Positions 43,954 to 54,000 are shown, counted from the first letter of the stretch. The stretch: DNA of 64,000 nt from Methylibium sp965279545 (GCF_965279545.1 NZ_OZ257250.1:1302001-1366000); one strand, 5' to 3'. Notes: generated from the sequence alone by a model not told the origin. Program-made: numbers and translations.

Positions 43954-44295
43954 TTACTCGAACTCTTCTCCACTCGGTATGTCGCCTTGCACGACGCCCT
44001 TGAGTTTGTGGCTCGCATGGAACGTCACCACATTGCGGGCCTTGATCGGGATCGCCTCCCCGGTGCGCGGGTTGCGGCCCGGCCGAGGGGCCTTGCGCCG
44101 GATCTGGAAATTGCCGAAGCCCGAAAGCTTGACGTCGTGGCCCTCGACCAGTTGGCCGTGGATGAGTTCGAAAAAGGCCTCGACCATATCCTTGGACTCG
44201 CGCTTGTTCAGCCCCAGTCGCTCGAACAGCAACTCGGCGAGCTCGGCCTTGGTCAGGGTCGGTGTTTCGAGGGTCGGCAGCAGCACGCGGTCCAT
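43954..44295 (-). CDS. ihfA: integration host factor subunit alpha
   Basis: Histone-like DNA-bending protein of 113 residues. It has the dimerisation core (LTKAELAELLFERLGLNKRE) and the beta-arm region GFGNFQIRRKAPRPGRNPRT with the intercalating proline context. N- and C-terminal extensions of about 10 residues each are typical for betaproteobacteria. It acts in recombination, replication and transcription. It is in its usual position between pheT and a merR gene. Confidence 0.96.
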   Translation of the reverse strand: MDRVLLPTLETPTLTKAELAELLFERLGLNKRESKDMVEAFFELIHGQLVEGHDVKLSGFGNFQIRRKAPRPGRNPRTGEAIPIKARNVVTFHASHKLKGVVQGDIPSGEEFE

Positions 44296-44322
44296 GGTCG
44301 GATTCTTCCGTAATGGCGTCGG

Positions 44323-46743
44323 TCAGGCGCGCAGGCGCGTGCCCAGGCGTGTGGAAAGCGCGTCGAGCACGGTTTTGACCGCCGCGTCGATGCGCTCGTC
44401 GGTCAGCGTGCCTTGCTCGTCGAGCAGTTCCAGGCGCACAGCGAGGCTGCGCTCGTGTGTCCTCAGGTCGGCACTCGGCGTCTTGGGGCGGTAGACATCG
44501 AACAGGCGGGCATTGCGCACCACGCCACCGGTCGGCGCGGCCGAGATCGCCTGCATCAGCGCTTCGTGGGTGACGGACTCGCCGACGATCAATGCGATGT
44601 CGCGGACCGCCGCCTGCTGCTTCGGGATCGGTGCATAGAACGGCAAGCGGGTTTCGGTGAGCGCCTGGGCATCCAGTTCGAACACGACCGCGGCCTGCGG
44701 CAGCTCATAGGCTTGCCGCCAGCGCGGGTGCAGCTCGCCGACCCAGCCGACGGCCCGGCCGTCGAGTTCGATGCGAGCACTGCGCCCGGGATGCAGCGCC
44801 GGGTGCTCGGCCGCGACGAAACGCGGTTGGCGCGGCACGAGCAAGGCTTCGACATCGCCCTTGACATCGAAGAAATCGATGGCGCGATCGCTGGCGCCCC
44901 ACTGCAGTTCATCGCTGGGTCCATAGGCCAAGCCGCCGAGTCGCAGGGGTTGAGCCACACCCGCCACGCTGGTGTCGCTGTCGCTCACGCTCGCGTCGCG
45001 CAGGAACACGCGGCCGATCTCGAACACGCGCACGCGCGCTGCCTTGCGGGCGAGGTTGAAGCGCAGCACGTTGACCAGGCTGCCGATCAGGCTCGAGCGC
45101 ATCACCGCCAGCGGCGCCGCGATCGGATTCAGCAGGCGTATCGGCCCGGCGTTGCCGGCGAAGTCATGCTCCCAGCGCTCCTCGACGAAACTGAAGTTCA
45201 CCGTCTCCTGATAGTCCAGCCTGGCCATGGCGTGGCGCAGCGTGTGCATGCCGCGTCGTGCTTCCGACAGCGCGCGCGGCGTCACGGGCGCCAGCGGCGG
45301 CGTGTCGGGCAGCATCGAGTAGCCGAGGACACGGATGACCTCTTCGATCAGGTCTTCCTCGATCTGCAGGTCGAAGCGCCAGCTCGGCGGCCTGACGGTG
45401 ACCCGCCCGTCCTCCTCTCTGCAGCCCAGCTCGAGGCGCTGGAACACGCCGACGCATTGGGCCTGCGTGACCGGCATGCCGATCACGCGGCTGGCACGAT
45501 CGACACGCATCGACACCGGCGCGCGCTCGGGCAGCCCGAGAGTCTGATCGTCCATCGGGCCGGCCTCGCCGCCGCAGACGTCGAGGATCAGCTGCGTGAT
45601 GCGTTCGATGTGCTCGACCGTCTGCGCCGGATCGACGCCGCGCTCGAAGCGGTGTCCGGCATCGGTGCCGAAGTTGTAGCGGCGCGAGCGACCGGCGACG
45701 GCCTGCGGCCACCAGAACGCCGCCTCGACGTACACGTTGCGGGTGTTGTCGCTCACCGCGGTGGCCTGCCCGCCCATGATGCCGGCGAGTGATTCGACCT
45801 GCAGCTCGTCGGCGATCACGCCCACGGCGGCGTCGACCTCGATGGTGCTGCCGTTGAGCAGTTCGAGCCGTTCGCCGGGGCGGCCCCAGCGAACCTGCAG
45901 GCCGCCGTGGATCTTGTCGAGATCGAAGATGTGCGAAGGACGGCCGAACTCGAACATCACGTAGTTCGAGATGTCGACCAGCGCGCTCACCGAGCGCTGG
46001 CCGCAGCGCGCCAGGCGTTCGACCATCCAGGCCGGCGTGGACGCCTGGGGGTCCACGCCGCGCACGATGCGGCCCGAGAAGCGGCCGCACAGATCGGAGG
46101 CCTCGATGCGCACCGGCAGCTTCGCATCGTGAGTCGCCGGCACCGGCGGGAAGGACGGCAGCTTCAGAGGCGCGCCGGTCAGCGCCGACACCTCGCGCGC
46201 GATGCCGTAGACACTGAGGCAATGCGCCAGGTTGGGCGTGAGCTTGAGCGTGAACAGCGTGTCGTCGAGCTGCAAATGGGTGCGGATGCTGGCGCCCACC
46301 GGAGCGTCGTCGGCGAGAACCAGCAGGCCGCCATGGTCTTCCGACAGCTTGAGCTCGCGCGCCGAGCACAGCATGCCCTGGCTCTCGACGCCACGCAGCT
46401 GACCGAGCTTGATCTGGAACGGCGCGCCGCCCACCTCGGCTGGCGGCAGCTCCGCGCCCACCAGCGCGCAGGGCACCTTGATGCCGGCGCGCACGTTCGG
46501 CGCGCCGCAGACGATGGACAGCGGCGCCTCGGCGCCGACATCGACCCGGCAGACGTTGAGCCGGTCGGCGTTGGGATGCTTTTCGACCGCAAGCACTTTC
46601 GCCACCACCACCTTGTCGAACGGCGGCGCGACCGGGCGCAGGTCCTCGACTTCGAGGCCGGCCATGGTCAGCGTGTCCGCCAGCGCGGCGGTCGACAGCG
46701 GCGGGTTGCAGAACTCGCGCAACCAGGATTCAGGAAATTGCAT
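44323..46743 (-). CDS. pheT: phenylalanyl-tRNA synthetase beta subunit
   Basis: Beta subunit of the alpha2-beta2 enzyme, 806 residues, of standard length. It contains the tRNA-binding OB fold (VVAKVLAVEKHPNADRLNVC near residue 46), the B3/B4 editing region, the B5 domain (SFPPVP... to ...DPAQTVEHIERITQ) and the C-terminal anticodon-binding fold ending RLGTRLRA. It follows pheS by 27 bp in the same operon. Confidence 0.97.
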   Translation of the reverse strand: MQFPESWLREFCNPPLSTAALADTLTMAGLEVEDLRPVAPPFDKVVVAKVLAVEKHPNADRLNVCRVDVGAEAPLSIVCGAPNVRAGIKVPCALVGAELPPAEVGGAPFQIKLGQLRGVESQGMLCSARELKLSEDHGGLLVLADDAPVGASIRTHLQLDDTLFTLKLTPNLAHCLSVYGIAREVSALTGAPLKLPSFPPVPATHDAKLPVRIEASDLCGRFSGRIVRGVDPQASTPAWMVERLARCGQRSVSALVDISNYVMFEFGRPSHIFDLDKIHGGLQVRWGRPGERLELLNGSTIEVDAAVGVIADELQVESLAGIMGGQATAVSDNTRNVYVEAAFWWPQAVAGRSRRYNFGTDAGHRFERGVDPAQTVEHIERITQLILDVCGGEAGPMDDQTLGLPERAPVSMRVDRASRVIGMPVTQAQCVGVFQRLELGCREEDGRVTVRPPSWRFDLQIEEDLIEEVIRVLGYSMLPDTPPLAPVTPRALSEARRGMHTLRHAMARLDYQETVNFSFVEERWEHDFAGNAGPIRLLNPIAAPLAVMRSSLIGSLVNVLRFNLARKAARVRVFEIGRVFLRDASVSDSDTSVAGVAQPLRLGGLAYGPSDELQWGASDRAIDFFDVKGDVEALLVPRQPRFVAAEHPALHPGRSARIELDGRAVGWVGELHPRWRQAYELPQAAVVFELDAQALTETRLPFYAPIPKQQAAVRDIALIVGESVTHEALMQAISAAPTGGVVRNARLFDVYRPKTPSADLRTHERSLAVRLELLDEQGTLTDERIDAAVKTVLDALSTRLGTRLRA

Positions 46744-46770
46744 GAGACCTGTGTCGTTGAGGAGGCTGGA

Positions 46771-47808
46771 TCACTTGAACTGCGACAGGAAGCGCAGGTC
46801 GCCGTCGAAGAACAGCCGCAGGTCGCTGACGCCGTAGCGCAGCATCGCCAGCCGGTCGATGCCCGAGCCGAAGGCGAAGCCGATGTAGCGCTCCGGGTCG
46901 AGCCCCATGTTGCGGATCACCTGCGGGTGCACCTGCCCCGAGCCGGAGACCTCGAGCCACCGCCCCTTCAGCGGGCCGCTGCCGAACATCATGTCGATCT
47001 CGGCGCTCGGTTCGGTGAACGGGAAGTAGCTGGGCCGGAAGCGGATCTGCAGGTCCCGCGTTTCGAAGAAGGCCTGGATGAAGCCGACGTAGACCGACTT
47101 CAGGTCCTTGAAGCTGATGTTCTCGCCGACCCACAGGCCTTCGACCTGGTGGAACATCGGCGAGTGCGTCGCGTCGCTGTCGACGCGGTAGGTGCGGCCG
47201 GGGGCGATCACGCGGATCTCGGGCATCGGCAGGCCGGCGTCGAGCGCCGCGCGGTGCGCCTTGACATGCCGCACCGCGTGGCGGATCTGCATCGGGCTGG
47301 TGTGGGTGCGCAGCACCTGACCGCCTTCGACATAGAAGGTGTCGTGCATCGAACGCGCCGGGTGGTCGGCCGGCGTGTTGAGCGCGGTGAAATTGAACCA
47401 GTCCGTCTCGATCTCGGGACCGTCGGCGACTTCGAAGCCCATCGAGCCGAAAATGGCTTCGATGCGCTCCATCGCGCGGGTGATCGGGTGCAAGCCGCCG
47501 CTGCCGCGCCGCCGCCCTGGCAGCGTGACGTCGAGCGACTCGGCACGCAGTTGCTGCGCCAGTTCGGCATCGGCCAGTGCCTGACGGCGCGCATGCAGTG
47601 CCGCCTCGACCTGCTGCTTGGCGGCGTTGATCTCGGCGCCGCGAGCCTTCTTCTCATCGACCGGCAGGTTCGCGAGCTGCTTCATCCGGGCCGTCAGCTC
47701 GCCACCCTTGCCCAGAAAGACCGCTTTCGCGTCTTCGAGTTCGGCGGGGGTGCTTGCCTCGGCAAAGGCCTGCGCCGCCCTTTGCACCAGTTGACTGAAT
47801 GCTTCCAT
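46771..47808 (-). CDS. pheS: phenylalanyl-tRNA synthetase alpha subunit
   Basis: Catalytic subunit of 345 residues. It has an N-terminal coiled coil, then motif 1-3 of class II synthetases: HPITRAMERIEAIFGSMGFE, FHQVEGLWVGENISFKDLKS and GSGIDRLAMLRYGVSDLR. The ATG at 47808 (MEAFSQLV) gives the usual N-terminus, although the frame stays open back to 47907 through a hairpin that resembles a terminator. Transcribed with pheT, downstream of rplT. Confidence 0.97.
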   Translation of the reverse strand: MEAFSQLVQRAAQAFAEASTPAELEDAKAVFLGKGGELTARMKQLANLPVDEKKARGAEINAAKQQVEAALHARRQALADAELAQQLRAESLDVTLPGRRRGSGGLHPITRAMERIEAIFGSMGFEVADGPEIETDWFNFTALNTPADHPARSMHDTFYVEGGQVLRTHTSPMQIRHAVRHVKAHRAALDAGLPMPEIRVIAPGRTYRVDSDATHSPMFHQVEGLWVGENISFKDLKSVYVGFIQAFFETRDLQIRFRPSYFPFTEPSAEIDMMFGSGPLKGRWLEVSGSGQVHPQVIRNMGLDPERYIGFAFGSGIDRLAMLRYGVSDLRLFFDGDLRFLSQFK

Positions 47809-47839
47809 CAGGATCTGTCTTGCGGATGAGGTGACGCTG

Positions 47840-47877
47840 AAAAAGCAAGGGGCCGACGCTTGCGCCTCGGCCCCTGC
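47840..47877 (-). terminator. terminator-like hairpin upstream of pheS (possible attenuator)
   Basis: On the minus strand GGGGCCGA pairs with TCGGCCCC (47849-47856 with 47867-47874) and is followed by TTGCTTTTTC. It lies between rplT and pheS, where E. coli has the pheST attenuator. A second perfect hairpin (TCGGGCC/GGCCCGA, 47886-47904) precedes it. Confidence 0.6.
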
Positions 47878-47910
47878 AGTGCGCATCGGGCCTGCGAGGC
47901 CCGACACCGA

Positions 47911-48267
47911 TCAGGCGAGTTGGGCCTTCACCTTCTCGACGATGCTGCCGAAAGCGGCCGGATCGTTGACCGCCAACTCCGCGAGCATCTTGCGATCGAT
48001 GTCGATCGCGGCCTTCTTGATGCCGGCCATGAAGCGGCTGTAGGTGATGCCGTGGCTGCGCGAAGCCGCATTGATGCGGGCGATCCACAGGCGACGGAAG
48101 ACGCGCTTGCGGTTGCGGCGGTCACGGTAGGCGTACTGGCCCGCCTTCATCACCGCCTGCTTGGCGATGCGATAGACGTTCTTGCGACGGCCGCGGTAGC
48201 CCTTGGCGAGCTCCAGGACCTTCTTGTGACGTGCGCGGGCTGTTACACCACGTTTGACGCGAGGCAT
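47911..48267 (-). CDS. rplT: 50S ribosomal protein L20
   Basis: Large-subunit protein of 118 residues, typical length. The N-terminus MPRVKRGVTARARHKKVL and the block YRGRRKNVYRIAKQAVMKAG are diagnostic. L20 is needed early in 50S assembly and represses its own operon in E. coli. It lies 46 bp after rpmI. Confidence 0.98.
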   Translation of the reverse strand: MPRVKRGVTARARHKKVLELAKGYRGRRKNVYRIAKQAVMKAGQYAYRDRRNRKRVFRRLWIARINAASRSHGITYSRFMAGIKKAAIDIDRKMLAELAVNDPAAFGSIVEKVKAQLA

Positions 48268-48313
48268 GTTTCTACTCCTTCAAGAATCGATCTGAGACCT
48301 GGGCGTGCGCGGC

Positions 48314-48517
48314 TCAAAGGCCAGCGAACGGCAGCATCTGGGCCATGTGGCCCATGTTGGTCTCGTGCACCGTCGCCGTACCACGCAGGTGGCGCTTGTT
48401 CTTGGTGCTCTTCTTGGTGAGGATGTGGCGCTTGAACGCGTGCCCCCGCTTGACGGTGCCGCCCGGGCGGACACGGAAACGCTTGGCAGCGCTTTTCTTG
48501 GTCTTCATCTTGGGCAT
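48314..48517 (-). CDS. rpmI: 50S ribosomal protein L35
   Basis: Small basic ribosomal protein of 67 residues: MPKMKTKKSAAKRFRVRPGG at the start and HILTKKSTKNKRHLRG in the middle. The ATG at 48517 follows AGAAGGAG. In its conserved place between infC and rplT. Confidence 0.98.
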   Translation of the reverse strand: MPKMKTKKSAAKRFRVRPGGTVKRGHAFKRHILTKKSTKNKRHLRGTATVHETNMGHMAQMLPFAGL

Positions 48518-48651
48518 GACTGCTCCTTCTAGGTTGTTCCCGCAGGCGCCGCGAACCACTCGCGGACTTGGGGCCTGTCGGTCACTTGTGCCATCGCTGC
48601 GGCGACCAGACCGCAGCAATGGTGAACTCGAAACTCCGTTCTATCGAACGG

Positions 48652-49200
48652 TCACTTCTTCCTCTTCGGGCCCAGCACCATGATCATCTGGCGCCCCTCG
48701 AGCTTGGGCATGTTCTCGACCACGGAGACATCGGCGAGTTCATCGCGGATGCGTTCGAGCAGCCGCATGCCGATGTCCTGGTGCGTGATCTCGCGGCCCC
48801 GGTACCGCAAGGTCACCTTGCCCTTGTCACCCTCTTCGAGGAAGCGACGCAGGTTGCGCATCTTGATCGCGTAATCGCCTTCGTCCGTACCGGGCCGGAA
48901 TTTCACTTCCTTGATATCGATGACGTGCTGCTTTGCCTTGGCTTCCGCGGCCTTTTTCTGCTCCGCGTACTTGAACTTGCCGTAGTCCATCAGGCGGCAG
49001 ACCGGGGGGTCGGCCGTTGCAGAGATCTCCACCAGGTCAACGTCGGCCTCACCAGCCAGGCGCAAGGCCTCCTGGATGCTGACGACGCCCAACGGCTCGT
49101 TCTCGGGCCCGTTCAGGCGCACTTCGGGCGCCATGATTTCCCGGTTCAGCCGGTGCTTGCGTTCGTCGTTGCGAGTGCGACGATCAAAGAAATTAGCGAT
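48652..49200 (-). CDS. infC: translation initiation factor IF-3, non-canonical ATC start
   Basis: IF-3, 182 residues, which dissociates ribosomes and checks start codons. Conserved parts are RLMDYGKFKYAEQKKAAEAK, the linker and RYRGREITHQDIGMRLLERI. An ATG at 49134 would give only 160 residues and remove the conserved N-terminal segment RKHRLNREIMAPEVRLNG. The frame continues to an ATC at 49200 (IANFFDRRTRN), placed 8 nt after AAAGGA. Rare AUU/AUC starts are the known basis of infC autoregulation, because IF-3 discriminates against them. Downstream of thrS by about 105 bp. Confidence 0.93.
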   Translation of the reverse strand: MANFFDRRTRNDERKHRLNREIMAPEVRLNGPENEPLGVVSIQEALRLAGEADVDLVEISATADPPVCRLMDYGKFKYAEQKKAAEAKAKQHVIDIKEVKFRPGTDEGDYAIKMRNLRRFLEEGDKGKVTLRYRGREITHQDIGMRLLERIRDELADVSVVENMPKLEGRQMIMVLGPKRKK

Positions 49201-49305
49201 GGTCAGAATCCTTTCGAGCCCTGTGCGTTCCAGCGCTCAGGCTCCACATCGAACACACGCGCGCCGGGACTACCAAGGCATGGACGGGACCAACGAACTC
49301 CCGCA

Positions 49306-51225
49306 TCACACCTTGTGGGCGATGTCACTAGCGATCCTCTGGGAAAAGGCATCTAGAGGCATCACGCCGAGGTCCTGGTTGCCCCTGGCGCGCACCGCAA
49401 CGGCCTCCGCAGCCTTCTCCTTGTCGCCAACGACAAGGATGTACGGAAGCTTTTGCATGGAATGCTCACGGATTTTATACGTGATTTTCTCGTTGCGCAA
49501 ATCGACGCCTGCTCTAACTCCTTGTTTTTGCAGCGTTTTCGCAATTTCTGCGGCGTAGTCGGCCTGGCCGTCGGTGATATTGAGCACCACGACCTGCGTC
49601 GGCGCCAGCCATGCAGGCATGGCGCCGGCATGCTGTTCGATCAGGATACCGATGAAACGCTCGAGGCTGCCGACGATGGCACGGTGCAGCATCATCGGCG
49701 TCGCCCGCTCGCCCGACTCGGTGACGTACTCGGCCCCCAGTCGCTGCGGCATGTTCGGGTCGACCTGGATCGTGCCGCACTGCCACTCGCGGCCGATGGC
49801 GTCTTTCAGCGTGTATTCGATCTTCGGGCCGTAGAACGCGCCTTCGCCCGGTGACACGGCAAATTCGCAGCCCGAGCGACGCAGACTTTCCATCAGCGCG
49901 AATTCGGCCTTGTCCCACAGCGCATCCGAGCCGATGCGCTTGTCGGGCCGGGTCGCGACCTTGTAGATGATGTTCGTGAAGCCGAAGTCGGCATAGACCT
50001 TTTGCAGCAGCGCGGTGAAGGCGGTGCATTCGTCGAGGATCTGGTCTTCGGTGCAGAAGATGTGACCGTCGTCCTGCGTGAAGCCGCGCACCCGCATGAT
50101 GCCGTGCAGGCCGCCGGTCGGCTCGTTGCGGTGGCACTGGCCGAATTCGCCGTAGCGCAGCGGCAGGTCACGGTAGCTCTTGATGCCCTGCTTGTAGATC
50201 AGGATGTGGCCGGGGCAGTTCATCGGCTTGAGCGCGTAGTCGCGTTTCTCCGATTCCGTGACGAACATGTTCTCGCGGTACTTGTCCCAGTGACCGGTTT
50301 TCTCCCACAGGCCCTGGTCGAGAAGTTGCGGCCCCTTGACCTCGAGGTAGCCGTTGTCGCGGTAGACCGCGCGCATGTACTGCTCGACCTGCTGCCAGAC
50401 CGTCCAGCCCTTCGGGTGCCAGAACACCAGGCCCGGCGCGTGCTCGTCGACGTGGAACAGGTCGAGTTCGCGCCCGAGCTTGCGGTGGTCGCGTTTCTCG
50501 GCCTCCTCGAGCATGTGCAGGTACTGCTGCAACTCGTCCTTGGTGGCCCAGGCCGTGCCGTAGATGCGCTGTAGCATCTCGTTGCGATGATCGCCGCGCC
50601 AGTAGGCGCCGGCGACCTTCATCAGCTTGAAGTGCTTGAGTTTGCCGGTGCTCGGCACGTGCGGCCCGCGGCACAGGTCCTCGAATGCGCCTTCACGGTA
50701 CAGCGACACGTCCTCGCCGGGCGGGATGCTGGCAATGATCTCGGCCTTGTAGGCCTCGCCGATGGACTTGAAATGCGCGACGGCCTCGTCGCGCGGCAGC
50801 ACGCGGCGTTCGACTTTCTCGTCGCGCTTGCTGAGCTCGTTCATCTTTGTTTCGATCGCCACAAGGTCTTCGGGCGTGAAAGGGCGCTTGTACGAGAAGT
50901 CGTAGTAGAAGCCGTTTTCGATCACCGGCCCGATCGTGACCTGCGCATCGGGAAACAGCTCCTTGACCGCATAGGCCAGGAGGTGGGCCGTCGAGTGACG
51001 GATGAGGTCGAGCCCGTCCGCGTCCTTGTCGGTGACGATCGCCAGGGCGGTGTCGTGTTCGATGCGATAGCTCGTGTCGACGAGTTTCGCCGCGCCGCCT
51101 TGCCCCACCCGTCCGCCCAGAGCCGCCTTGGCCAGGCCGCTGCCGATCGACGCAGCAACCTCGGCCACGGTGACCGGCCCGGGAAACTCACGCCGCGAAC
51201 CGTCGGGCAACTGGATGGCAATCAT
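49306..51225 (-). CDS. thrS: threonyl-tRNA synthetase
   Basis: Class II synthetase of 639 residues. It has the TGS domain (MIAIQLPDGSRREFPGPVTV), the editing domain with SRHSTAHLLA-like RHSTAHLLAYAVKELFPDAQ, and the zinc ligands in MNCPGHI, EPTGGLHGIMRVRGFTQDD and MLHRAIVGSLERF. The C-terminal anticodon-binding domain ends SQRIASDIAHKV. The ATG at 51225 follows GAAGG; an in-frame TTG at 51240 is not needed. A terminator-like hairpin and a short threonine-containing frame precede it. Confidence 0.97.
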   Translation of the reverse strand: MIAIQLPDGSRREFPGPVTVAEVAASIGSGLAKAALGGRVGQGGAAKLVDTSYRIEHDTALAIVTDKDADGLDLIRHSTAHLLAYAVKELFPDAQVTIGPVIENGFYYDFSYKRPFTPEDLVAIETKMNELSKRDEKVERRVLPRDEAVAHFKSIGEAYKAEIIASIPPGEDVSLYREGAFEDLCRGPHVPSTGKLKHFKLMKVAGAYWRGDHRNEMLQRIYGTAWATKDELQQYLHMLEEAEKRDHRKLGRELDLFHVDEHAPGLVFWHPKGWTVWQQVEQYMRAVYRDNGYLEVKGPQLLDQGLWEKTGHWDKYRENMFVTESEKRDYALKPMNCPGHILIYKQGIKSYRDLPLRYGEFGQCHRNEPTGGLHGIMRVRGFTQDDGHIFCTEDQILDECTAFTALLQKVYADFGFTNIIYKVATRPDKRIGSDALWDKAEFALMESLRRSGCEFAVSPGEGAFYGPKIEYTLKDAIGREWQCGTIQVDPNMPQRLGAEYVTESGERATPMMLHRAIVGSLERFIGILIEQHAGAMPAWLAPTQVVVLNITDGQADYAAEIAKTLQKQGVRAGVDLRNEKITYKIREHSMQKLPYILVVGDKEKAAEAVAVRARGNQDLGVMPLDAFSQRIASDIAHKV

Positions 51226-51240
51226 GTTCTGAACCTTCAA

Positions 51241-51270
51241 AAACGAAAAAGCGCGGTGACGACCGCGCTT
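51241..51270 (-). terminator. terminator-like hairpin in the thrS leader (possible attenuator)
   Basis: On the minus strand AAGCGCGGT-CGTC-ACCGCGCTT followed by TTTCGTTTTT forms a strong rho-independent type hairpin ending 15 bp before the thrS start. aceA upstream already has its own terminator at 51405-51436, so this one is probably in the thrS leader. Confidence 0.7.
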
Positions 51271-51292
51271 GGAGACACACAGACGAATGCGT

Positions 51293-51346
51293 TCACGCCG
51301 CGATCAGGGCAAGCTTGTCGGAGCAGCTTGTAGTTCGCGGTGTCAT
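51293..51346 (-). CDS. possible thrS leader peptide (17 aa)
   Basis: Short frame ATG-ACA-CCG-CGA-ACT-ACA... encoding MTPRTTSCSDKLALIAA, with threonine at positions 2, 5 and 6, ending 22 nt before the terminator-like hairpin that precedes thrS. A weak AAAGG lies 11 nt upstream. Within it CAAGCT/AGCTTG can form a stem. The layout resembles leader-peptide attenuation, but threonine enrichment is modest and an alternative antiterminator was not clearly established. Confidence 0.4.
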   Translation of the reverse strand: MTPRTTSCSDKLALIAA

Positions 51347-51404
51347 AACCCGTACTGCCTTTCTCGCTCTTGTTCGATGGACTTCGATTCTATCGTGCAG
51401 CCGT

Positions 51405-51436
51405 GAAAAAGCCCGGCGGCGCAGGGCCGTCGGGCT
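51405..51436 (-). terminator. rho-independent terminator of aceA
   Basis: On the minus strand AGCCCGACGGC pairs with GCCGCCGGGCT around a short loop and is followed by TTTTTC. It lies about 35 nt after the aceA stop codon. Confidence 0.8.
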
Positions 51437-51470
51437 CGGGTGCGGCCGGCAGGCCGGCCAGTGCAAACGA

Positions 51471-52769
<1,299 letters not shown>

Positions 52770-53055
52770 GTCGAACTCCGGAGTTGAAGAGGAAGAATCG
52801 GTGAAACGATGGCTCTAGCGTAATCGCGGCGAGTTCGCGAGCCAAGACTTGTATCTTATATAAGACTAAATATAAATCTGTTTAAAAACAATGGCTTGGC
52901 GACTACATTTCCGCATGTGAAATGACCTTTGTCACCATGAAAAATTCTGCGGCACTGCAGCATTCATTGATTTCATATTAAGAAATTCTTGTCCTGCCTG
53001 ATGAAAAATATTGGGCTCCAGGACGTCGCGATGTGTCGCCGCTGCCGCGGGCATC
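52770..53055. promoter_or_regulatory. AT-rich divergent promoter region between aceA and the agmatinase gene
   Basis: This 286-bp gap is the most AT-rich part of the window around 52850-52900. It contains the perfect palindrome TCTTATATAAGA at 52854-52865, about 85 bp upstream of aceA, and an ATTTC/GAAAT inverted repeat near 52906-52922. These could be regulator sites or overlap the aceA promoter; no regulator can be named from the sequence. Confidence 0.5.
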
Positions 53056-54000
53056 ATGCAGGTCATGAGCAGCTTCGCCTTCCTCTCCAACAATGCCTTT
53101 CTCAAGGTGCCCCAAGACACCGCGTGCCCCTACGCGGTGGCCGGAGTGGCCTGGGACGGCGCAGTCACCAACCGGCCAGGCGCACGCTTCGGTCCGCGTG
53201 CGGTCCGCGAGGCGAGCCACATGCTGTGCGACGGTATCCATCCGCACTTCGATACCAGTCCGGTGCAGTGGCTGACCGACCTCGGTGACCTGCCGCTGCC
53301 CAACACCAGCCTCGAAGGCATGCGCGCGGCGATGGCACCGCATGTGGACCGCATGATCCGTGCGCACCACATGGCATGGATCGGTGGCGACCACTCGATC
53401 ACGCTGCCGCTGCTGCGCGCCTACAGGGCCTGGCTGGGTCGGCCACTCGCGGTGATTCACTTCGATGCGCATTGCGACACCTGGGAAGACCACTTCGGCG
53501 AGCCGAGCGGCCATGGCACCTGGGTGTACGAGGCGATGCAGGAAGGCCTGGTGATCCCGGCGTGCTTCACCCAGATCGGCATCCGCTCCGCGGGCGTGCG
53601 CGAGGCACGCGACTATGTGCGCAAGCAGGGCGGGCAGATTTTCGATGCGCGGCGACTGCGCGGACTGGAAAGCCCGGCCCAACTCGCACCGATGACCGAC
53701 GCCATCCGTGAGCGACTGGCTGCACATGGCCATCCGCCGCTGTATCTGAGCCTCGACATCGACTGCCTGGATCCGGCCTTCGCACCCGGCACCGGCACGC
53801 CCGAGCCCGGCGGCATGACGACGAACCAGGTGCTGTCCCTGCTCGAGGAGCTGGCCGATCTCGATTTCGTCGGCATGGACTGCGTGGAGGTCGCCCCGCC
53901 CTATGACCACGCCGAACTCACGAGCCAGGCCGCGGCGAGCTTCGTGTGGACCTATCTTTGCGGCCGGATCGCGCACGGCCACGTCGCGCAGCCCGCGTGA
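53056..54000 (+). CDS. speB: agmatinase / ureohydrolase family protein
   Basis: Binuclear manganese ureohydrolase of 314 residues (311 if ATG at 53065 is used). Metal ligands are present in GGDHS (H113), HFDAHCD (D137, H139, D141) and SLDIDCLDPAFAPGTGTPEP. The arginase superfamily is certain; agmatinase is the best guess, but guanidinobutyrase or guanidinopropionase would look similar. If agmatinase, it makes putrescine, which the Puu-like enzymes at 60-64 kb could consume. Its 3' end overlaps the convergent mxaL gene by 83 bp. Confidence 0.88.
   Translation: MQVMSSFAFLSNNAFLKVPQDTACPYAVAGVAWDGAVTNRPGARFGPRAVREASHMLCDGIHPHFDTSPVQWLTDLGDLPLPNTSLEGMRAAMAPHVDRMIRAHHMAWIGGDHSITLPLLRAYRAWLGRPLAVIHFDAHCDTWEDHFGEPSGHGTWVYEAMQEGLVIPACFTQIGIRSAGVREARDYVRKQGGQIFDARRLRGLESPAQLAPMTDAIRERLAAHGHPPLYLSLDIDCLDPAFAPGTGTPEPGGMTTNQVLSLLEELADLDFVGMDCVEVAPPYDHAELTSQAAASFVWTYLCGRIAHGHVAQPA

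Noticed and set aside
47809..47907. 33-residue N-terminal extension of PheS
   Set aside because: The extension covers hairpins and a T-tract and has no similarity to PheS N-termini; ATG at 47808 gives the expected protein.
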